Assembly: GCA_900767415.1 (NCBI GenBank)
Contig: CAAFYZ010000036.1
Span: forward strand, 62,001 to 126,000
Reading direction: 5' to 3'
Source of the DNA: Clostridia bacterium
GTDB taxonomy: Bacteria > Bacillota > Clostridia > Oscillospirales > CAG-272
Length of the DNA: 64,000 nt
Positions 27,865 to 36,972 of this stretch are shown here, one piece after another. A model generated the notes under the pieces. The model saw only the letters and a list, made by a program, of their open reading frames with translations. It did no database searches and was not told the DNA's origin. The position numbers were made by a program, and so were the translations under genes. The first letter of the stretch is position 1, and each line of letters opens with the position of its first letter.

Positions 27865-28796
27865 AGAACGGCACTTTCCGTCCATTCGATGATGTCGCGG
27901 AACACTTCGTCGCGGTTCGTCTCGTTATGGAGTTCGTGACGCGCGCCCTCATAGAGTTTCAGCGTCACGTTGTTGCACCCCGCGAGGAGCAGGTGCTTAT
28001 ATACATAGGAGGGACCTTTGCCGTAGGCACCGACGGGATCCATCGTTCCGCTGACGATCAGAGTCGGCAGATGCTTCGGATATTCCGTGAACCATTTTTT
28101 CGCATTGGCAAGTCCGACAAGACGGAAAAGATCGCGGTATCCCGCAACGGTAAAGCGGAAATGCGAGAGTTTTTCGTTTTCAAACGCTTTGATCACCGCC
28201 GTATCCCGTGTGAGCCATGCGTCCTCTCCTTCGGCTTTGTCGAACTTTTTATTGTAAGAGCCGAAAGCGAGTTTCGTGATCAGCGGACTGCGGTAGCGCG
28301 GCCCTTTGAAGAATTCGACGGTCGCGCCGATCGCCTTGGCAAGAGGAAGTGCGGGATTCGGACCGCCCGTGCCGTGAATGATTAAAGCGGAGATGTCGTG
28401 CGGATACCGCTCGGCATAGACGCGGGCGATAAACGACCCCATGCTGTGCCCGAGAAGAACCAGGGGCAGATTCGGATACGCGGTGCGCAGATATTTGTTC
28501 ATGGCGTGCAGATCGCGCAGGATAAGGTCGACGCCTCCGTCTTCGGCGAAAATGCCGAGATCCTCGTCGCACCCCGCACTTTTGCCGTGTCCGAGGTGGC
28601 AGTTGCCCGCAAAGACAAAGCCGGCGGCGCAGAGTGCGTCGGCAAGATAACGGTATCGGTCAAGAAAATCCACCATGCCGTGCGAGAGCTGTACGACGGC
28701 GCGCGGCGTTCCCGCCTTCGGCGTGAAGATTTCCGCATGAATGGTGTGCTTCCCGTCGCTCGAGGGGTACTGAAATTCCGAAAGTTCGTAGTTCAC
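27861..28796 (-). CDS. Alpha/beta hydrolase (monoacylglycerol lipase / lysophospholipase-like)
   Basis: 311 residues of the Hydrolase_4 (serine aminopeptidase S33) type. The nucleophile elbow GHSMGSF (around residue 117) gives the catalytic serine. LSHGMVDFLDRYRYLADAL at the N-terminus and the late GTMDPVG and EGARHELHNE supply the catalytic Asp and His. It probably hydrolyses lipid esters. It is coupled to miaA by ATGA and begins 27 bases after the PfkB-type kinase gene. No signal peptide. Confidence 0.9.
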   Translation of the reverse strand: MNYELSEFQYPSSDGKHTIHAEIFTPKAGTPRAVVQLSHGMVDFLDRYRYLADALCAAGFVFAGNCHLGHGKSAGCDEDLGIFAEDGGVDLILRDLHAMNKYLRTAYPNLPLVLLGHSMGSFIARVYAERYPHDISALIIHGTGGPNPALPLAKAIGATVEFFKGPRYRSPLITKLAFGSYNKKFDKAEGEDAWLTRDTAVIKAFENEKLSHFRFTVAGYRDLFRLVGLANAKKWFTEYPKHLPTLIVSGTMDPVGAYGKGPSYVYKHLLLAGCNNVTLKLYEGARHELHNETNRDEVFRDIIEWTESAVL

Positions 28797-28823
28797 GGTG
28801 AGTACCTTCCTTTCTTTTTTTCG

Positions 28824-29759
28824 TCAGTGTGTTTTGAGGAACTGCGCGATCTCTTCTCTCGTCGGAGCGGAAGCGGCACTTCCTTTGCGGGAGACGGCGA
28901 GAGCACCGGCGGCGGCGCCGTAACGCACGGCTTCTTTGATCTTTCCGCCGTTTTCGAGATAGGCGAGGATCATCGCCGCCTGGAACGCATCGCCGGACCC
29001 CGAGGTGTCGACGACCTTATCGGGGCGGAACGCCGGCACGAGATCAAAGTGGCGTCCGTCGTAGAGGAACGCGCCGCGCGCGCCCAGTTTGATCACCAGA
29101 TGGCGGCATTTTACCTTGCGGTAAAGGTCGAGAGCCGCACGCAGAGAGTTGTCCGTGCCTGTGGGCATGATGCCGGTATAAGTGAAGGTCTCAGTTTCGT
29201 TCGGAGAGAAGATTTCGACCGGCGGGAGTTTTTCGAGTGCGTGGTCCTTGCTTGCGGGGGAGGCGTCCACGAAGATCGGGATGTTCTTTCCCGCCGCGAC
29301 CTTTGCCGCCGCGAGTACCGTCGGGAAGGGGACTTCGAAGCCGAGGCAGAGTGCGTCCGGCTCGGTCTCCATCGCCGAGATGACCTGTTCGGAACTCAGA
29401 TATTCGTTGGCACCGGGGTAGGTGACGGTTCTGACGTCGCCGTTCCCCTCGCGGAGAATGACCGACAGTCCGGTCGGCGCGTCGTGGTCGACGAGCAGGG
29501 AGGAGGTGTCGATTCCGGCGTCTTTGTAGAAGGAATAGAGTTTCTGCCCGTGCAGATCGGCGCCGAGTTTTGCCGCGAGATGCGGCTCGACCCCGAGGTG
29601 GGAGAAGGGGATGGCGACGCCCGCCCCTTTTCCGCCGGGGAGATAGGCGACACCGCCGTCGTCGATCAGCGTCTCGCCCGCGGCGGGCAGACGCCCCATA
29701 TTCATAATGAGATCCATGTTCGCACTGCCGACGATCAGGACCTTTTTCGGTGTTGACAT
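28824..29759 (-). CDS. PfkB family carbohydrate kinase (ribokinase-like)
   Basis: 311 residues. PfkB signature 1 lies in GGKGAGVAIPFSHLG near residue 43 and signature 2 in DTSGSGDAFQAAMILAY with the catalytic aspartate near residue 250. N-terminal VGSANMDLIMNMGRLPAAGET matches ribokinase. The likely reaction is ATP-dependent phosphorylation of ribose or a similar sugar. There is no ribose transporter nearby, so the substrate stays open. GGAAACAG ribosome site; 73 bases downstream of the ATPase gene. Confidence 0.9.
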   Translation of the reverse strand: MSTPKKVLIVGSANMDLIMNMGRLPAAGETLIDDGGVAYLPGGKGAGVAIPFSHLGVEPHLAAKLGADLHGQKLYSFYKDAGIDTSSLLVDHDAPTGLSVILREGNGDVRTVTYPGANEYLSSEQVISAMETEPDALCLGFEVPFPTVLAAAKVAAGKNIPIFVDASPASKDHALEKLPPVEIFSPNETETFTYTGIMPTGTDNSLRAALDLYRKVKCRHLVIKLGARGAFLYDGRHFDLVPAFRPDKVVDTSGSGDAFQAAMILAYLENGGKIKEAVRYGAAAGALAVSRKGSAASAPTREEIAQFLKTH

Positions 29760-29832
29760 CGCTGTTTCCTGTGCCTTTCTTTGATTTCAGTGGTTTGAAA
29801 AGTATACGGAGGGGATCGGAAGGGGAGTCGGA

Positions 29833-32166
29833 TTACGCGGTATGCGATGCGGAACCGACGCTCAGACGGAAGATCGACGCGGTCTTATCCATCTCGCTCG
29901 CCAGCGTGGATTCCCGATTGCGGCAGGTGAAGACAAAACTCTGCTGACCTTCGTCCGCGAGATGTTTCAGTGCCTTCATCAGTGCCTTGGCACGCACGTT
30001 GTCCTGATGTGCGAAACTCTCGTCCAGCGTAAGCGGCGGCTTTTCGGTATAGAGCATATCGACAAGAGCCATACGCAGTGCTACATAGGTGAGGTCGAGC
30101 GTTCCGCCCGAGAGGAAGTCTGCCGAGCGCCGCTCTCCGTCGGGTGTGGCGAAGGTGACGTCCATGCCGTCCGAGACGGCAAGATCGGTATATTTTTTAT
30201 CGGTCATGATGTCGACGAGGCGGGTGGCGTATTTGCCGAGACGCGGCGAGATCTCCTCGCGGAGTTCTTTTTCCGCGCTCGCGATGGTTTCGGACGCCAC
30301 GAAGTATGCTTTATGGCGCATTTTCAACTCGTCGATTCTGTCGCACAGGGCAGAGATCTGCGAGATCAGCTCGCCGGGATCGCGCGCGTTCAGTTTGAGC
30401 GCGGCGAGTTCGTTCTCCACGTCGAAGGCGAGCAGATCTTCTTCTTTGATCTTGCGGCGGCATTCGGTGATGTCGCTGATGATACCGTCGTGGTTGATCC
30501 CCGCGAGGGCTTTTCTGCGCAGAGGAGAGATCGTCGCGCGGATATCGATCTCGCTCTTGTCGGCGAGCGTGCGGCGGATCTCCTTGACGGTGATCTCCGT
30601 GATGTTTTTGTCTTCGGCAAGTGCGTTTTTCCGTTCGAGGAACGCCGTAACGCGGCTTTCCAGCATATCGAGAAATTCGTTCGGATCTCCGACAGGCGGC
30701 TCTCCGCCCCAGCGGAGAATGACGCTTGTCAGTTCTTTCTTCGCTTTTTCATACGCCTCTTTGGCGGCGGTGACGGCGGCTTCGGCGTCGCTTCTGTCAC
30801 GGAAGAGCGTGTCGCGCTTGTTTCTCGCTTCGGCGATGAATTCGATTTTGTCGAGCAGATCCGTGTAGGACCCCGTCGAGAACTTTTTCGCGAGTGCGAG
30901 CAGACCGACCTCGTTCTTTCTCGCGTACAGTCCCGCATACACGCCTCCCGCGACCGCGCCGACACCGAGAATGCCGAAGGCGATCCGAGCGAGCGTACCG
31001 GCGAGTCCGCCGGTCGCGACGGCTTCGACGACGATGGTCGCGAGCACGACGAGCAGGGCGAGGATCCCGCCGCCGAGACCGATCCAGAAACGCTGTCTCG
31101 TCTCTTTCGCTTCCTTGCGCACGGCGTCTTCTTTGCCGAGCGAGTCGGAGAGTTCGATCGCGCTTTCGATCTCGTTGGTGATGCCGACGGCGTTCTTTTT
31201 CTCCGTATAGCGGGCGGTGGCTTCGGTGAGAACCCGATAGGAGTCGCTGACCGCACGGCGCGCCACGGCAATATCGGTCAGATACTGCGCATTCGGGACG
31301 TAGTGGTTTTTGGTATTCTCTTCGATGAAGGCGTTGTATGCCTCGCTCTTCTTTTCGTAGTCCTTCTCAAGTTCGTGGAGCTGATCAAAGGTCTGGATCA
31401 GCATGACGTTCTTGTAGCAGGTGTCAAGCTCGGTCAGAGAGGCGAGTTTTTCCTCCGCCGCGCTCTTTCTTGCGCGGATCTCGTGGAGTTCCGCTTCTTT
31501 TGCGAGAATGGAGCGGTTGTTCTCGTTCGATTTCCGCAGGGCTTCTTCGAGGGCTTCTTCCTTTTGCATCAGGTCGAAGATGACGCCGCCCGTGCCGTTT
31601 TTGTGGTAGAGCGTCTCCATCTTGTCGTTGATTTTTGCCGCGGCGCGGGAAATGCTGATCTTCTCGTTGCCCGAGAAGAGAATGTTTTCGATGTTTTCCT
31701 TTACGTTCGCACCGTCGACGCGGGGGTCGGAAAAGTCGCCGAGGAAGGCGGTATTTTCAAAAAATTCGCGGTTGACGCCGAAGAAGACCTCGCCCGCCGG
31801 AGATTTTCCGAAGGCGGGCGTGCCCGTCTCCAGATCGAGAATCGTCGATTCCTCTTTGTACGTCGGGCGCGCACCGCCCGCGACGGGCACAGTGGAGCGG
31901 GTGATGAGATAATGCTTGTCCCGCACGCGCACCGTCATAGACCCTTCGGCGATCCCGGTATTCCAGTTGATCCGTTTTTTTCTCTCGTCGAGTCTGCCGT
32001 CGCTCGGCGCGGGGCCGAAGCCGTAGAGCATATACTTGATGAACGCGGCGATCGTACTCTTTCCCGCCTCGTTTTCTCCTTCGATGACATTCAGAGAATC
32101 CGAGAAGGCGAGCGTCGTGTCCGTCAGACGGCCGAAACTTTTGATGTTGATTTTCTCGATGACCAT
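29833..32166 (-). CDS. YhaN-like / SMC-type AAA ATPase with central membrane hairpin
   Basis: 777 residues. N-terminal ATPase half: Walker A GENEAGKST (30-38) and GFGPAPSDGRLDE. Long coiled coils occupy about 200-330 and 440-620. Two adjacent hydrophobic segments (361-383 and 388-416) sit at the middle, where a zinc hook would be in Rad50. C-terminal half: signature FLSGGTLDLTYVALRMAL (684-701) and Walker B PPLTLDESFAH. This is the YhaN/AAA_27 architecture, usually paired with a YhaO/SbcD-like nuclease, which is absent here. Role is likely DNA- or envelope-related. The start at 32166 follows AAGGAAC; it is 19 bases after the DUF6062 gene. Confidence 0.8.
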   Translation of the reverse strand: MVIEKINIKSFGRLTDTTLAFSDSLNVIEGENEAGKSTIAAFIKYMLYGFGPAPSDGRLDERKKRINWNTGIAEGSMTVRVRDKHYLITRSTVPVAGGARPTYKEESTILDLETGTPAFGKSPAGEVFFGVNREFFENTAFLGDFSDPRVDGANVKENIENILFSGNEKISISRAAAKINDKMETLYHKNGTGGVIFDLMQKEEALEEALRKSNENNRSILAKEAELHEIRARKSAAEEKLASLTELDTCYKNVMLIQTFDQLHELEKDYEKKSEAYNAFIEENTKNHYVPNAQYLTDIAVARRAVSDSYRVLTEATARYTEKKNAVGITNEIESAIELSDSLGKEDAVRKEAKETRQRFWIGLGGGILALLVVLATIVVEAVATGGLAGTLARIAFGILGVGAVAGGVYAGLYARKNEVGLLALAKKFSTGSYTDLLDKIEFIAEARNKRDTLFRDRSDAEAAVTAAKEAYEKAKKELTSVILRWGGEPPVGDPNEFLDMLESRVTAFLERKNALAEDKNITEITVKEIRRTLADKSEIDIRATISPLRRKALAGINHDGIISDITECRRKIKEEDLLAFDVENELAALKLNARDPGELISQISALCDRIDELKMRHKAYFVASETIASAEKELREEISPRLGKYATRLVDIMTDKKYTDLAVSDGMDVTFATPDGERRSADFLSGGTLDLTYVALRMALVDMLYTEKPPLTLDESFAHQDNVRAKALMKALKHLADEGQQSFVFTCRNRESTLASEMDKTASIFRLSVGSASHTA

Positions 32167-32185
32167 GGGCAAAGTTCCTTTCTAT

Positions 32186-32893
32186 CTATTTTCGTGAATC
32201 CGTGTCGCCGACGCCGTCGGCACGCGGAATATCTCCGTTATCGGAGGAGAGAAAGCGAATGGCGCGTTCAATCGCGTCCTTCGCGTCGTACCACGGCTCT
32301 TCGTCGTAGCGGTAGTCGAATTTTTTGCAGAACCACGAGACGTCTGCCGAGAGTTTTTCGAGATAGGCGACCTCGATGTTGTCGGTGGCTTCGGAAAAGG
32401 CGGAGAAGACACGCCGCGGGCATTTTTTCTTTGCATAATCCGTCATGGCGCGGTAATGCGGCAGACAGAAGAAGGGCTGTTCTTCGTATTTTTCCCGAAA
32501 GGCGGGATCCGTCTCGAAAAGATACACCGCCGTGGCGATCATCGCCGAGAGATTCTTTTCGATCCGCGCGCACACGTAGCAGTCCTGTTCCAGCGCGAGA
32601 AGGGAGGGGAGAGAGCGCATCTTTTTCTTCACTTCGGCGAGATGGCTTTCGAGAATCAGTCCCATGCCGAGCCGACGCCGTCTGCCGAGCATCTTGCGGT
32701 AGTGCGTCGGGCAGAAGCCGAGGTCGTTCGTCTTTTTCCGGATGTCCGGCTCCATCATGGAGGCGCCGAGGATGATGTCAAGCTCGTCCTCTTCGAGTTT
32801 TCGGAAGAGAAGGCAGAAGGGACAGCCGAGGGCTTTTTCCGCGCGCACTCGGTCGAACGCTTCGTTTACGGGTATGGTATAGATCTGCTCCAA
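32186..32893 (-). CDS. DUF6062 family protein
   Basis: 235 residues, function unknown. Four cysteine-containing modules recur: CPFCLLF (24-30), GFCPTHY (around 60), CYVCARI (around 104) and FFCLPHY (around 141), followed by WFCKKFDYRYDEEPW. The alternation of CxxC with FCxxHY suggests two zinc or metal sites formed by an internal duplication. This pattern matches what I remember as DUF6062. It is the first gene of the block with the YhaN-like ATPase and lies under the promoter at 33001-33029. Confidence 0.75.
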   Translation of the reverse strand: MEQIYTIPVNEAFDRVRAEKALGCPFCLLFRKLEEDELDIILGASMMEPDIRKKTNDLGFCPTHYRKMLGRRRRLGMGLILESHLAEVKKKMRSLPSLLALEQDCYVCARIEKNLSAMIATAVYLFETDPAFREKYEEQPFFCLPHYRAMTDYAKKKCPRRVFSAFSEATDNIEVAYLEKLSADVSWFCKKFDYRYDEEPWYDAKDAIERAIRFLSSDNGDIPRADGVGDTDSRK

Positions 32894-33000
32894 GGGGCAC
32901 TCCTTTCCGCATGGGGTCTGCGGGTACGCGCGACGGTTTTTCGGTCGGAATCCGCTGAAAAATCTGTCATGCGCGCGTATAAATATAATATCACATCTCT

Positions 33001-33029
33001 ATTATACATGATTTCCTTTGCCTTTTCAA
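33001..33029 (-). promoter_or_regulatory. Promoter of DUF6062 - ATPase block
   Basis: Minus strand TTGAAA (33024-33029), 17-base spacer, TATAAT (33001-33006). The remaining gap 33030-33290 has no recognised gene or element. Confidence 0.85.
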
Positions 33030-33291
33030 GAGGGAAAATGCGAATTTCCCGTTTTTTTGAAAATTCCGCGCATTCCGTCGGAAAAAGAAGGCGGACGCCG
33101 CCTTTCGGGGCGGTGAGAATGTGTGCCGCGCTTTCGGTCGGCTTTTTGTTTTCCCGAAAAAAGATCGGACTGCCAGGCGCCTTTCTCCTTTGTTTTTTCT
33201 TGCTTTTTTGCTCCGCACCGAAAGCGGGTTTCGCCCGACTTTCCGAACGAAAAAAGTGAAAAAACAGGTTAAAATAAAAAGAAAACTTTAC

Positions 33292-33326
33292 AAAAAGCCG
33301 TGTTTCGCAAAGGAAACACGGCTTTC
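33292..33326 (-). terminator. Terminator of rimP-infB operon
   Basis: 13-bp stem AAAGCCGTGTTTC / GAAACACGGCTTT, 6-base loop, followed on the minus strand by TTTTTG. Confidence 0.92.
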
Positions 33327-33337
33327 GTAAAGCGAAA

Positions 33338-36289
33338 TTATCTCTTGATTTCTTCCATGATGAACGCTTCGAGAGTATCGCCTTCTTTGATGTCGTTGAA
33401 CTTTTCCAGACCGACGCCGCACTCGTAGCCGGCGGCGACTTCCTTGACGTCGTCTTTGAAGCGGCGCAGGGAAGAGATCTTGTCTTCGAAGATCACGATG
33501 CCGTCCCGCACGATACGGATCTGCGATTGACGGGTGATCTTTCCGTCGAGAACGTAAGAACCGGCGATCGTACCGACGTTCGGCACGTGGATCGTCTGGC
33601 GCACCTCGGCATGACCGAGGAGGACTTCGCGGTAGGTCGGGGCGAGCATACCTTTCATTGCCGCTTCGATCTCGTCGATGATCTCGTAGATGATACGGTG
33701 CGTGCGGATATCCACCTTGTTGCGCTCGGCGGAATCGAGGGCGTTCTTATCCGGGCGGACGTTGAAGCCGACGATGATCGCGTTGGACGCGGCGGCGAGC
33801 ATAACGTCCGATTCGGTAATGCCGCCGACCGCGGTATGGATGACCGCGACCTTGACTTCTTCGTTCGAGAGTTTCAGAAGAGACGCCTTGACCGCTTCGG
33901 CAGAACCGGCGACATCGGCTTTGACGATGACGTTCAGCACCTTGGTGCCTTCGGAGATCTGCTGGAACAGGTCGTCGAGGTTGACTCTCGCGTTCGCCGT
34001 GAGGATCTCCTGACGCTGACGCTCTCTGCGCTGGTCGGCGAGGTTCTTCGCCATTCTTTCGTCCTCAACGGCATTGACCTCGTCGCCTGCCTGCGGCACG
34101 TCGTCAAGACCCGTGATCTCGACGGGGACGGAGGGACCCGCACTCTTGATCGCCTTGCCCTTGTCGTCTTTCATCAGACGGACACGACCGACCGCGTTAC
34201 CCGCGATCACATAGTCGCCCTGGTGCAGCGTACCGTTCTGTACGAGGACGGTCGCCACGGGACCGCAGCCGCGGTCGAGACGGGATTCGATGACAAGACC
34301 CTTTGCCCGACGGTTCGGGTTGGCGCGGAGCTCTTTGACTTCCGCGACGAGGAGAACGCTTTCCAGAAGTTCTTCGATGCCCTGACCGGTCAGTGCGGAG
34401 ACGGGGACGCAGATGACGTCGCCGCCCCATGCCTCGGGGACGAGATCGTACTGTGTCAGCTGATTCAGCACGTTGTCGGGGTTGGCGTGCGGTTTATCCA
34501 TCTTGTTGATGGCAACGATAATATCGATTCCCGCCGCCTTCGCGTGGTTGATGGCTTCGATCGTCTGCGGCATGACACCGTCGTCCGCCGCCACGACGAG
34601 AATGGCAATATCGGTGGATTTTGCGCCGCGCATACGCATGGCGGTAAACGCTTCGTGTCCCGGCGTATCAAGGAAAGTGATGTCCTTTCCTTTGACCTTG
34701 ACGCGGTAAGCACCGATCGCCTGCGTGATACCGCCGGCTTCGCCCTTCGTAACATTGGTGTGACGGATCGCGTCGAGAATGGAGGTTTTTCCGTGGTCGA
34801 CGTGTCCCATGACGCAGACGACGGGCGCGCGTTCGACAAGGTCGGCTTCGTTCTCTTCGGCTTCGGTAAACAGTTTTTCTTCGATCGTGACGACGACTTC
34901 TTTCGTCACCTTCGCGCCGAAGGCATCACCGACAAGTTCCGCCGTCGCATAATCCACGACGTCGTTGACCCCCTTCATCTCACCCATCATCATGAGTTTC
35001 TTGATGACCTCGGCGGCGGTCTTCTTCAGACGGCTGGCAAGTTCGGAGACGGTGATCTCGTCGGGGACGGTGATCTCGAGCTGTTTCTTTCTCGCAAGCT
35101 CCGCTTCCATGCGCTTGATCTTTTCCTGTGCGGCTCTTTCCTTGTCTTTTGCACTCTTTGCGAACTGCCCGCGGTTGTCCTGCTTTTTGAGTTTCTGCTT
35201 TGCAGCTTTGGTATCGGTGCCGTTTGCAATCGAGAAGAAACGGTCGCTGTAACGGTCATCGTACTTCGAGAGGTTGACGTCCGAGGTACGGGTGTCCACG
35301 ACACGGGTCTTCGGTGCGTTCTCTTCGAGCGTCGCACCGATGTTGACGCCGCCCTTTACGGCACTCTTGTCGATGGTCGGCGTAATCTTTTTCAGCTCCT
35401 GCTTCTGCGCGCGCTGTTTTTCTTCCTTCTTCGGCGCCGCGGGTTTTTGCACGGGGGCTTGCACCTGCTGCTTTTCGAGACGCTGCTGCTTTTCGAGCTG
35501 TGCCTGCTGAGCGGGACGCGCCGTGCTGACCTGACGCGGGGGATTCGGTGCCTTCGCGTTCGGGTTCTTGAATCCCTGCGCCGCTCTTGTCATACTGTCG
35601 TATTTTTTGGCAAAAGGATTCTCCTGCGGTTTGTCGTTATAGCGGTTGTAGCGGGGTCTGTCGTCTCTTTGTCCCTGTCCCTGCGGTCTTCTGTCGTCGC
35701 GGGGCGGGTAGGGGCGGTTCTGTCCCTGTCCTGCGGAAGGATTGCCCGGACGGCGGTCGCCCGCCTGAGGCGCTCTGCGCTCGCCCTGCGGGGCATTGCC
35801 GCCCGCCGGTGTCCCTGCGGGACGGCGGTCGGGTGCGGACGGCGCGGGCGCGGGACGCTCGGGCTTCTGTTCCGCTTTTTCGGGAGTCCGGACGGGCGTT
35901 TCTTTTTTCTGCTCCGGTGCTTTTGCCTGTGCGGGCACTTCCGGTGCCGGCGTCGGCTCTGCCTTCGGGGCGGGCTCCGCCTTCGGCGTCTGCCGCGTCG
36001 GCTCCTGTTCCTTCGCTTCGGCTTTCGGCACTGCGGGCGTCTCTTTGACCGCCGCTTTCTTTTCGGTATGCGGAATCCGGATGGTGGCTTTCCCGTCGAG
36101 ATATTCGTTTATGTTTTCTATTTGGTTTTCCCGCGTTATCTTCTGGAAAAAGCGGGCAAATTCCACGTCGTCCGCGCTCCCGCCGCTTTTCTTTTCGACT
36201 CCGAGCGACTTGAAGATTTCGAGGACGTCTTTGGACTTCATTGCGAAGTCCTTTGTGATTTGGGTGATTTTAGTCGACTTTGTCGCCAT
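33338..36289 (-). CDS. infB: Translation initiation factor IF-2
   Basis: 983 residues. GTPase that brings initiator tRNA to the 30S subunit. G domain near residue 495 has GHVDHGKT, DTPGHEAFTAMR and NKMDKP. The C-terminal IF-2 domains are complete. An N-terminal IF2_N module lies at about 1-50. A long Pro/Ala/Lys/Gln/Arg-rich region follows (about 70-330), including repeated QNRPYPPRDDRRPQGQGQRDD-like runs, making this protein longer than the Bacillus form. ATG 36289 was chosen over GTG 36298; both overlap the ylxQ 3' end. rbfA, the usual next gene, is missing; a terminator follows instead. Confidence 0.97.
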   Translation of the reverse strand: MATKSTKITQITKDFAMKSKDVLEIFKSLGVEKKSGGSADDVEFARFFQKITRENQIENINEYLDGKATIRIPHTEKKAAVKETPAVPKAEAKEQEPTRQTPKAEPAPKAEPTPAPEVPAQAKAPEQKKETPVRTPEKAEQKPERPAPAPSAPDRRPAGTPAGGNAPQGERRAPQAGDRRPGNPSAGQGQNRPYPPRDDRRPQGQGQRDDRPRYNRYNDKPQENPFAKKYDSMTRAAQGFKNPNAKAPNPPRQVSTARPAQQAQLEKQQRLEKQQVQAPVQKPAAPKKEEKQRAQKQELKKITPTIDKSAVKGGVNIGATLEENAPKTRVVDTRTSDVNLSKYDDRYSDRFFSIANGTDTKAAKQKLKKQDNRGQFAKSAKDKERAAQEKIKRMEAELARKKQLEITVPDEITVSELASRLKKTAAEVIKKLMMMGEMKGVNDVVDYATAELVGDAFGAKVTKEVVVTIEEKLFTEAEENEADLVERAPVVCVMGHVDHGKTSILDAIRHTNVTKGEAGGITQAIGAYRVKVKGKDITFLDTPGHEAFTAMRMRGAKSTDIAILVVAADDGVMPQTIEAINHAKAAGIDIIVAINKMDKPHANPDNVLNQLTQYDLVPEAWGGDVICVPVSALTGQGIEELLESVLLVAEVKELRANPNRRAKGLVIESRLDRGCGPVATVLVQNGTLHQGDYVIAGNAVGRVRLMKDDKGKAIKSAGPSVPVEITGLDDVPQAGDEVNAVEDERMAKNLADQRRERQRQEILTANARVNLDDLFQQISEGTKVLNVIVKADVAGSAEAVKASLLKLSNEEVKVAVIHTAVGGITESDVMLAAASNAIIVGFNVRPDKNALDSAERNKVDIRTHRIIYEIIDEIEAAMKGMLAPTYREVLLGHAEVRQTIHVPNVGTIAGSYVLDGKITRQSQIRIVRDGIVIFEDKISSLRRFKDDVKEVAAGYECGVGLEKFNDIKEGDTLEAFIMEEIKR

Positions 36290-36668
36290 GAATGTCACCG
36301 GTTTCCGCTACCGCGGAAATTCCTTTCCTGAGTGATTGGGGTTCGATACCGAGGGCTTTGATGATTTCTTCGGCAAAAGGTTCGTCATGGATTCCCACCG
36401 CGGCGGGCGAGAAGGTCTTTCCGAGCAGACGGGCAAGCTCGTCGGTGCTCATCGGCAATTCGAGTGCCGGGACGTTGTAGAAGGCGGATTTGTTTCTGAT
36501 CCGCTTTTTGGTCGGCTCGGAAGCCGTGCCCGCGTAGAGCACGAGGCAGGGTTTCTTCGCTCCGGAGAGGGCAAGGGCGCGGCACACGAGGTCGGTGCCG
36601 ATCGTGACCTTTCCCGCACGGCGGGCGAAACCGAGCATACCGTGAAGACGGCGAAGATCAAGTGGCAT
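36270..36668 (-). CDS. ylxQ: YlxQ, L7Ae/L30e-type ribosome-associated protein
   Basis: 132 residues. L7Ae-like fold: LHGMLGFARRAGKVTIGTDLV, KKPCLVLYAGTASEPTKKRI and the N-S-F-like strand. These proteins bind kink-turn RNA in other members, and YlxQ is always found between nusA and infB. The start at 36668 overlaps the ylxR stop by 11 bases. The C-terminal extension of ~35 residues beyond the fold is of unknown use. Confidence 0.9.
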   Translation of the reverse strand: MPLDLRRLHGMLGFARRAGKVTIGTDLVCRALALSGAKKPCLVLYAGTASEPTKKRIRNKSAFYNVPALELPMSTDELARLLGKTFSPAAVGIHDEPFAEEIIKALGIEPQSLRKGISAVAETGDIHGDKVD

Positions 36669-36939
36669 CTTTTGTGAGTTCCTCCTCGAGACGGTCGTAT
36701 ACTTCCGCGGGGATTTCACACGCGAGAGCCGCCGCGAGGCGGTTCGCCTTTCTTGCTTTCTTCAGGCAGTTCGGATTTTTGCAGAGGTAGACGCCCCTGC
36801 CGGATTTTTTACCGCTTTCGTCGAGCGTGATCTCGCCTTCGGGCGTGCGGAGCACGCGGATCAGTTCGTTTTTCGGAAAATGTTCGCCGCACCCGGCGCA
36901 TCGGCGGATCGGGAGCTTGCGAGGGGTTTTTGTTTGCAC
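36658..36939 (-). CDS. ylxR: YlxR/RnpM, DUF448 RNA-binding protein
   Basis: 93 residues. The family signature IRRCAGCGEHFPKNELIRV and GRGVYLCKNPNCLKKA is intact. YlxR (RnpM) has been linked to modulation of RNase P in Bacillus. Starts at GTG 36937-36939 behind GGAGGGCGG. Sits between nusA and ylxQ, the standard order. Confidence 0.95.
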   Translation of the reverse strand: MQTKTPRKLPIRRCAGCGEHFPKNELIRVLRTPEGEITLDESGKKSGRGVYLCKNPNCLKKARKANRLAAALACEIPAEVYDRLEEELTKDAT

Positions 36940-36972
36940 GGGATCACCGCCCTTCTTACGGTAAAAGTGAAA

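Noticed and set aside
29842..32775. 977-codon plus-strand open frame
   Set aside because: Antisense shadow of the YhaN-like ATPase; no ribosome site or family motif.
33527..36331. 934-codon plus-strand open frame
   Set aside because: Antisense shadow of infB, which has all IF-2 motifs.
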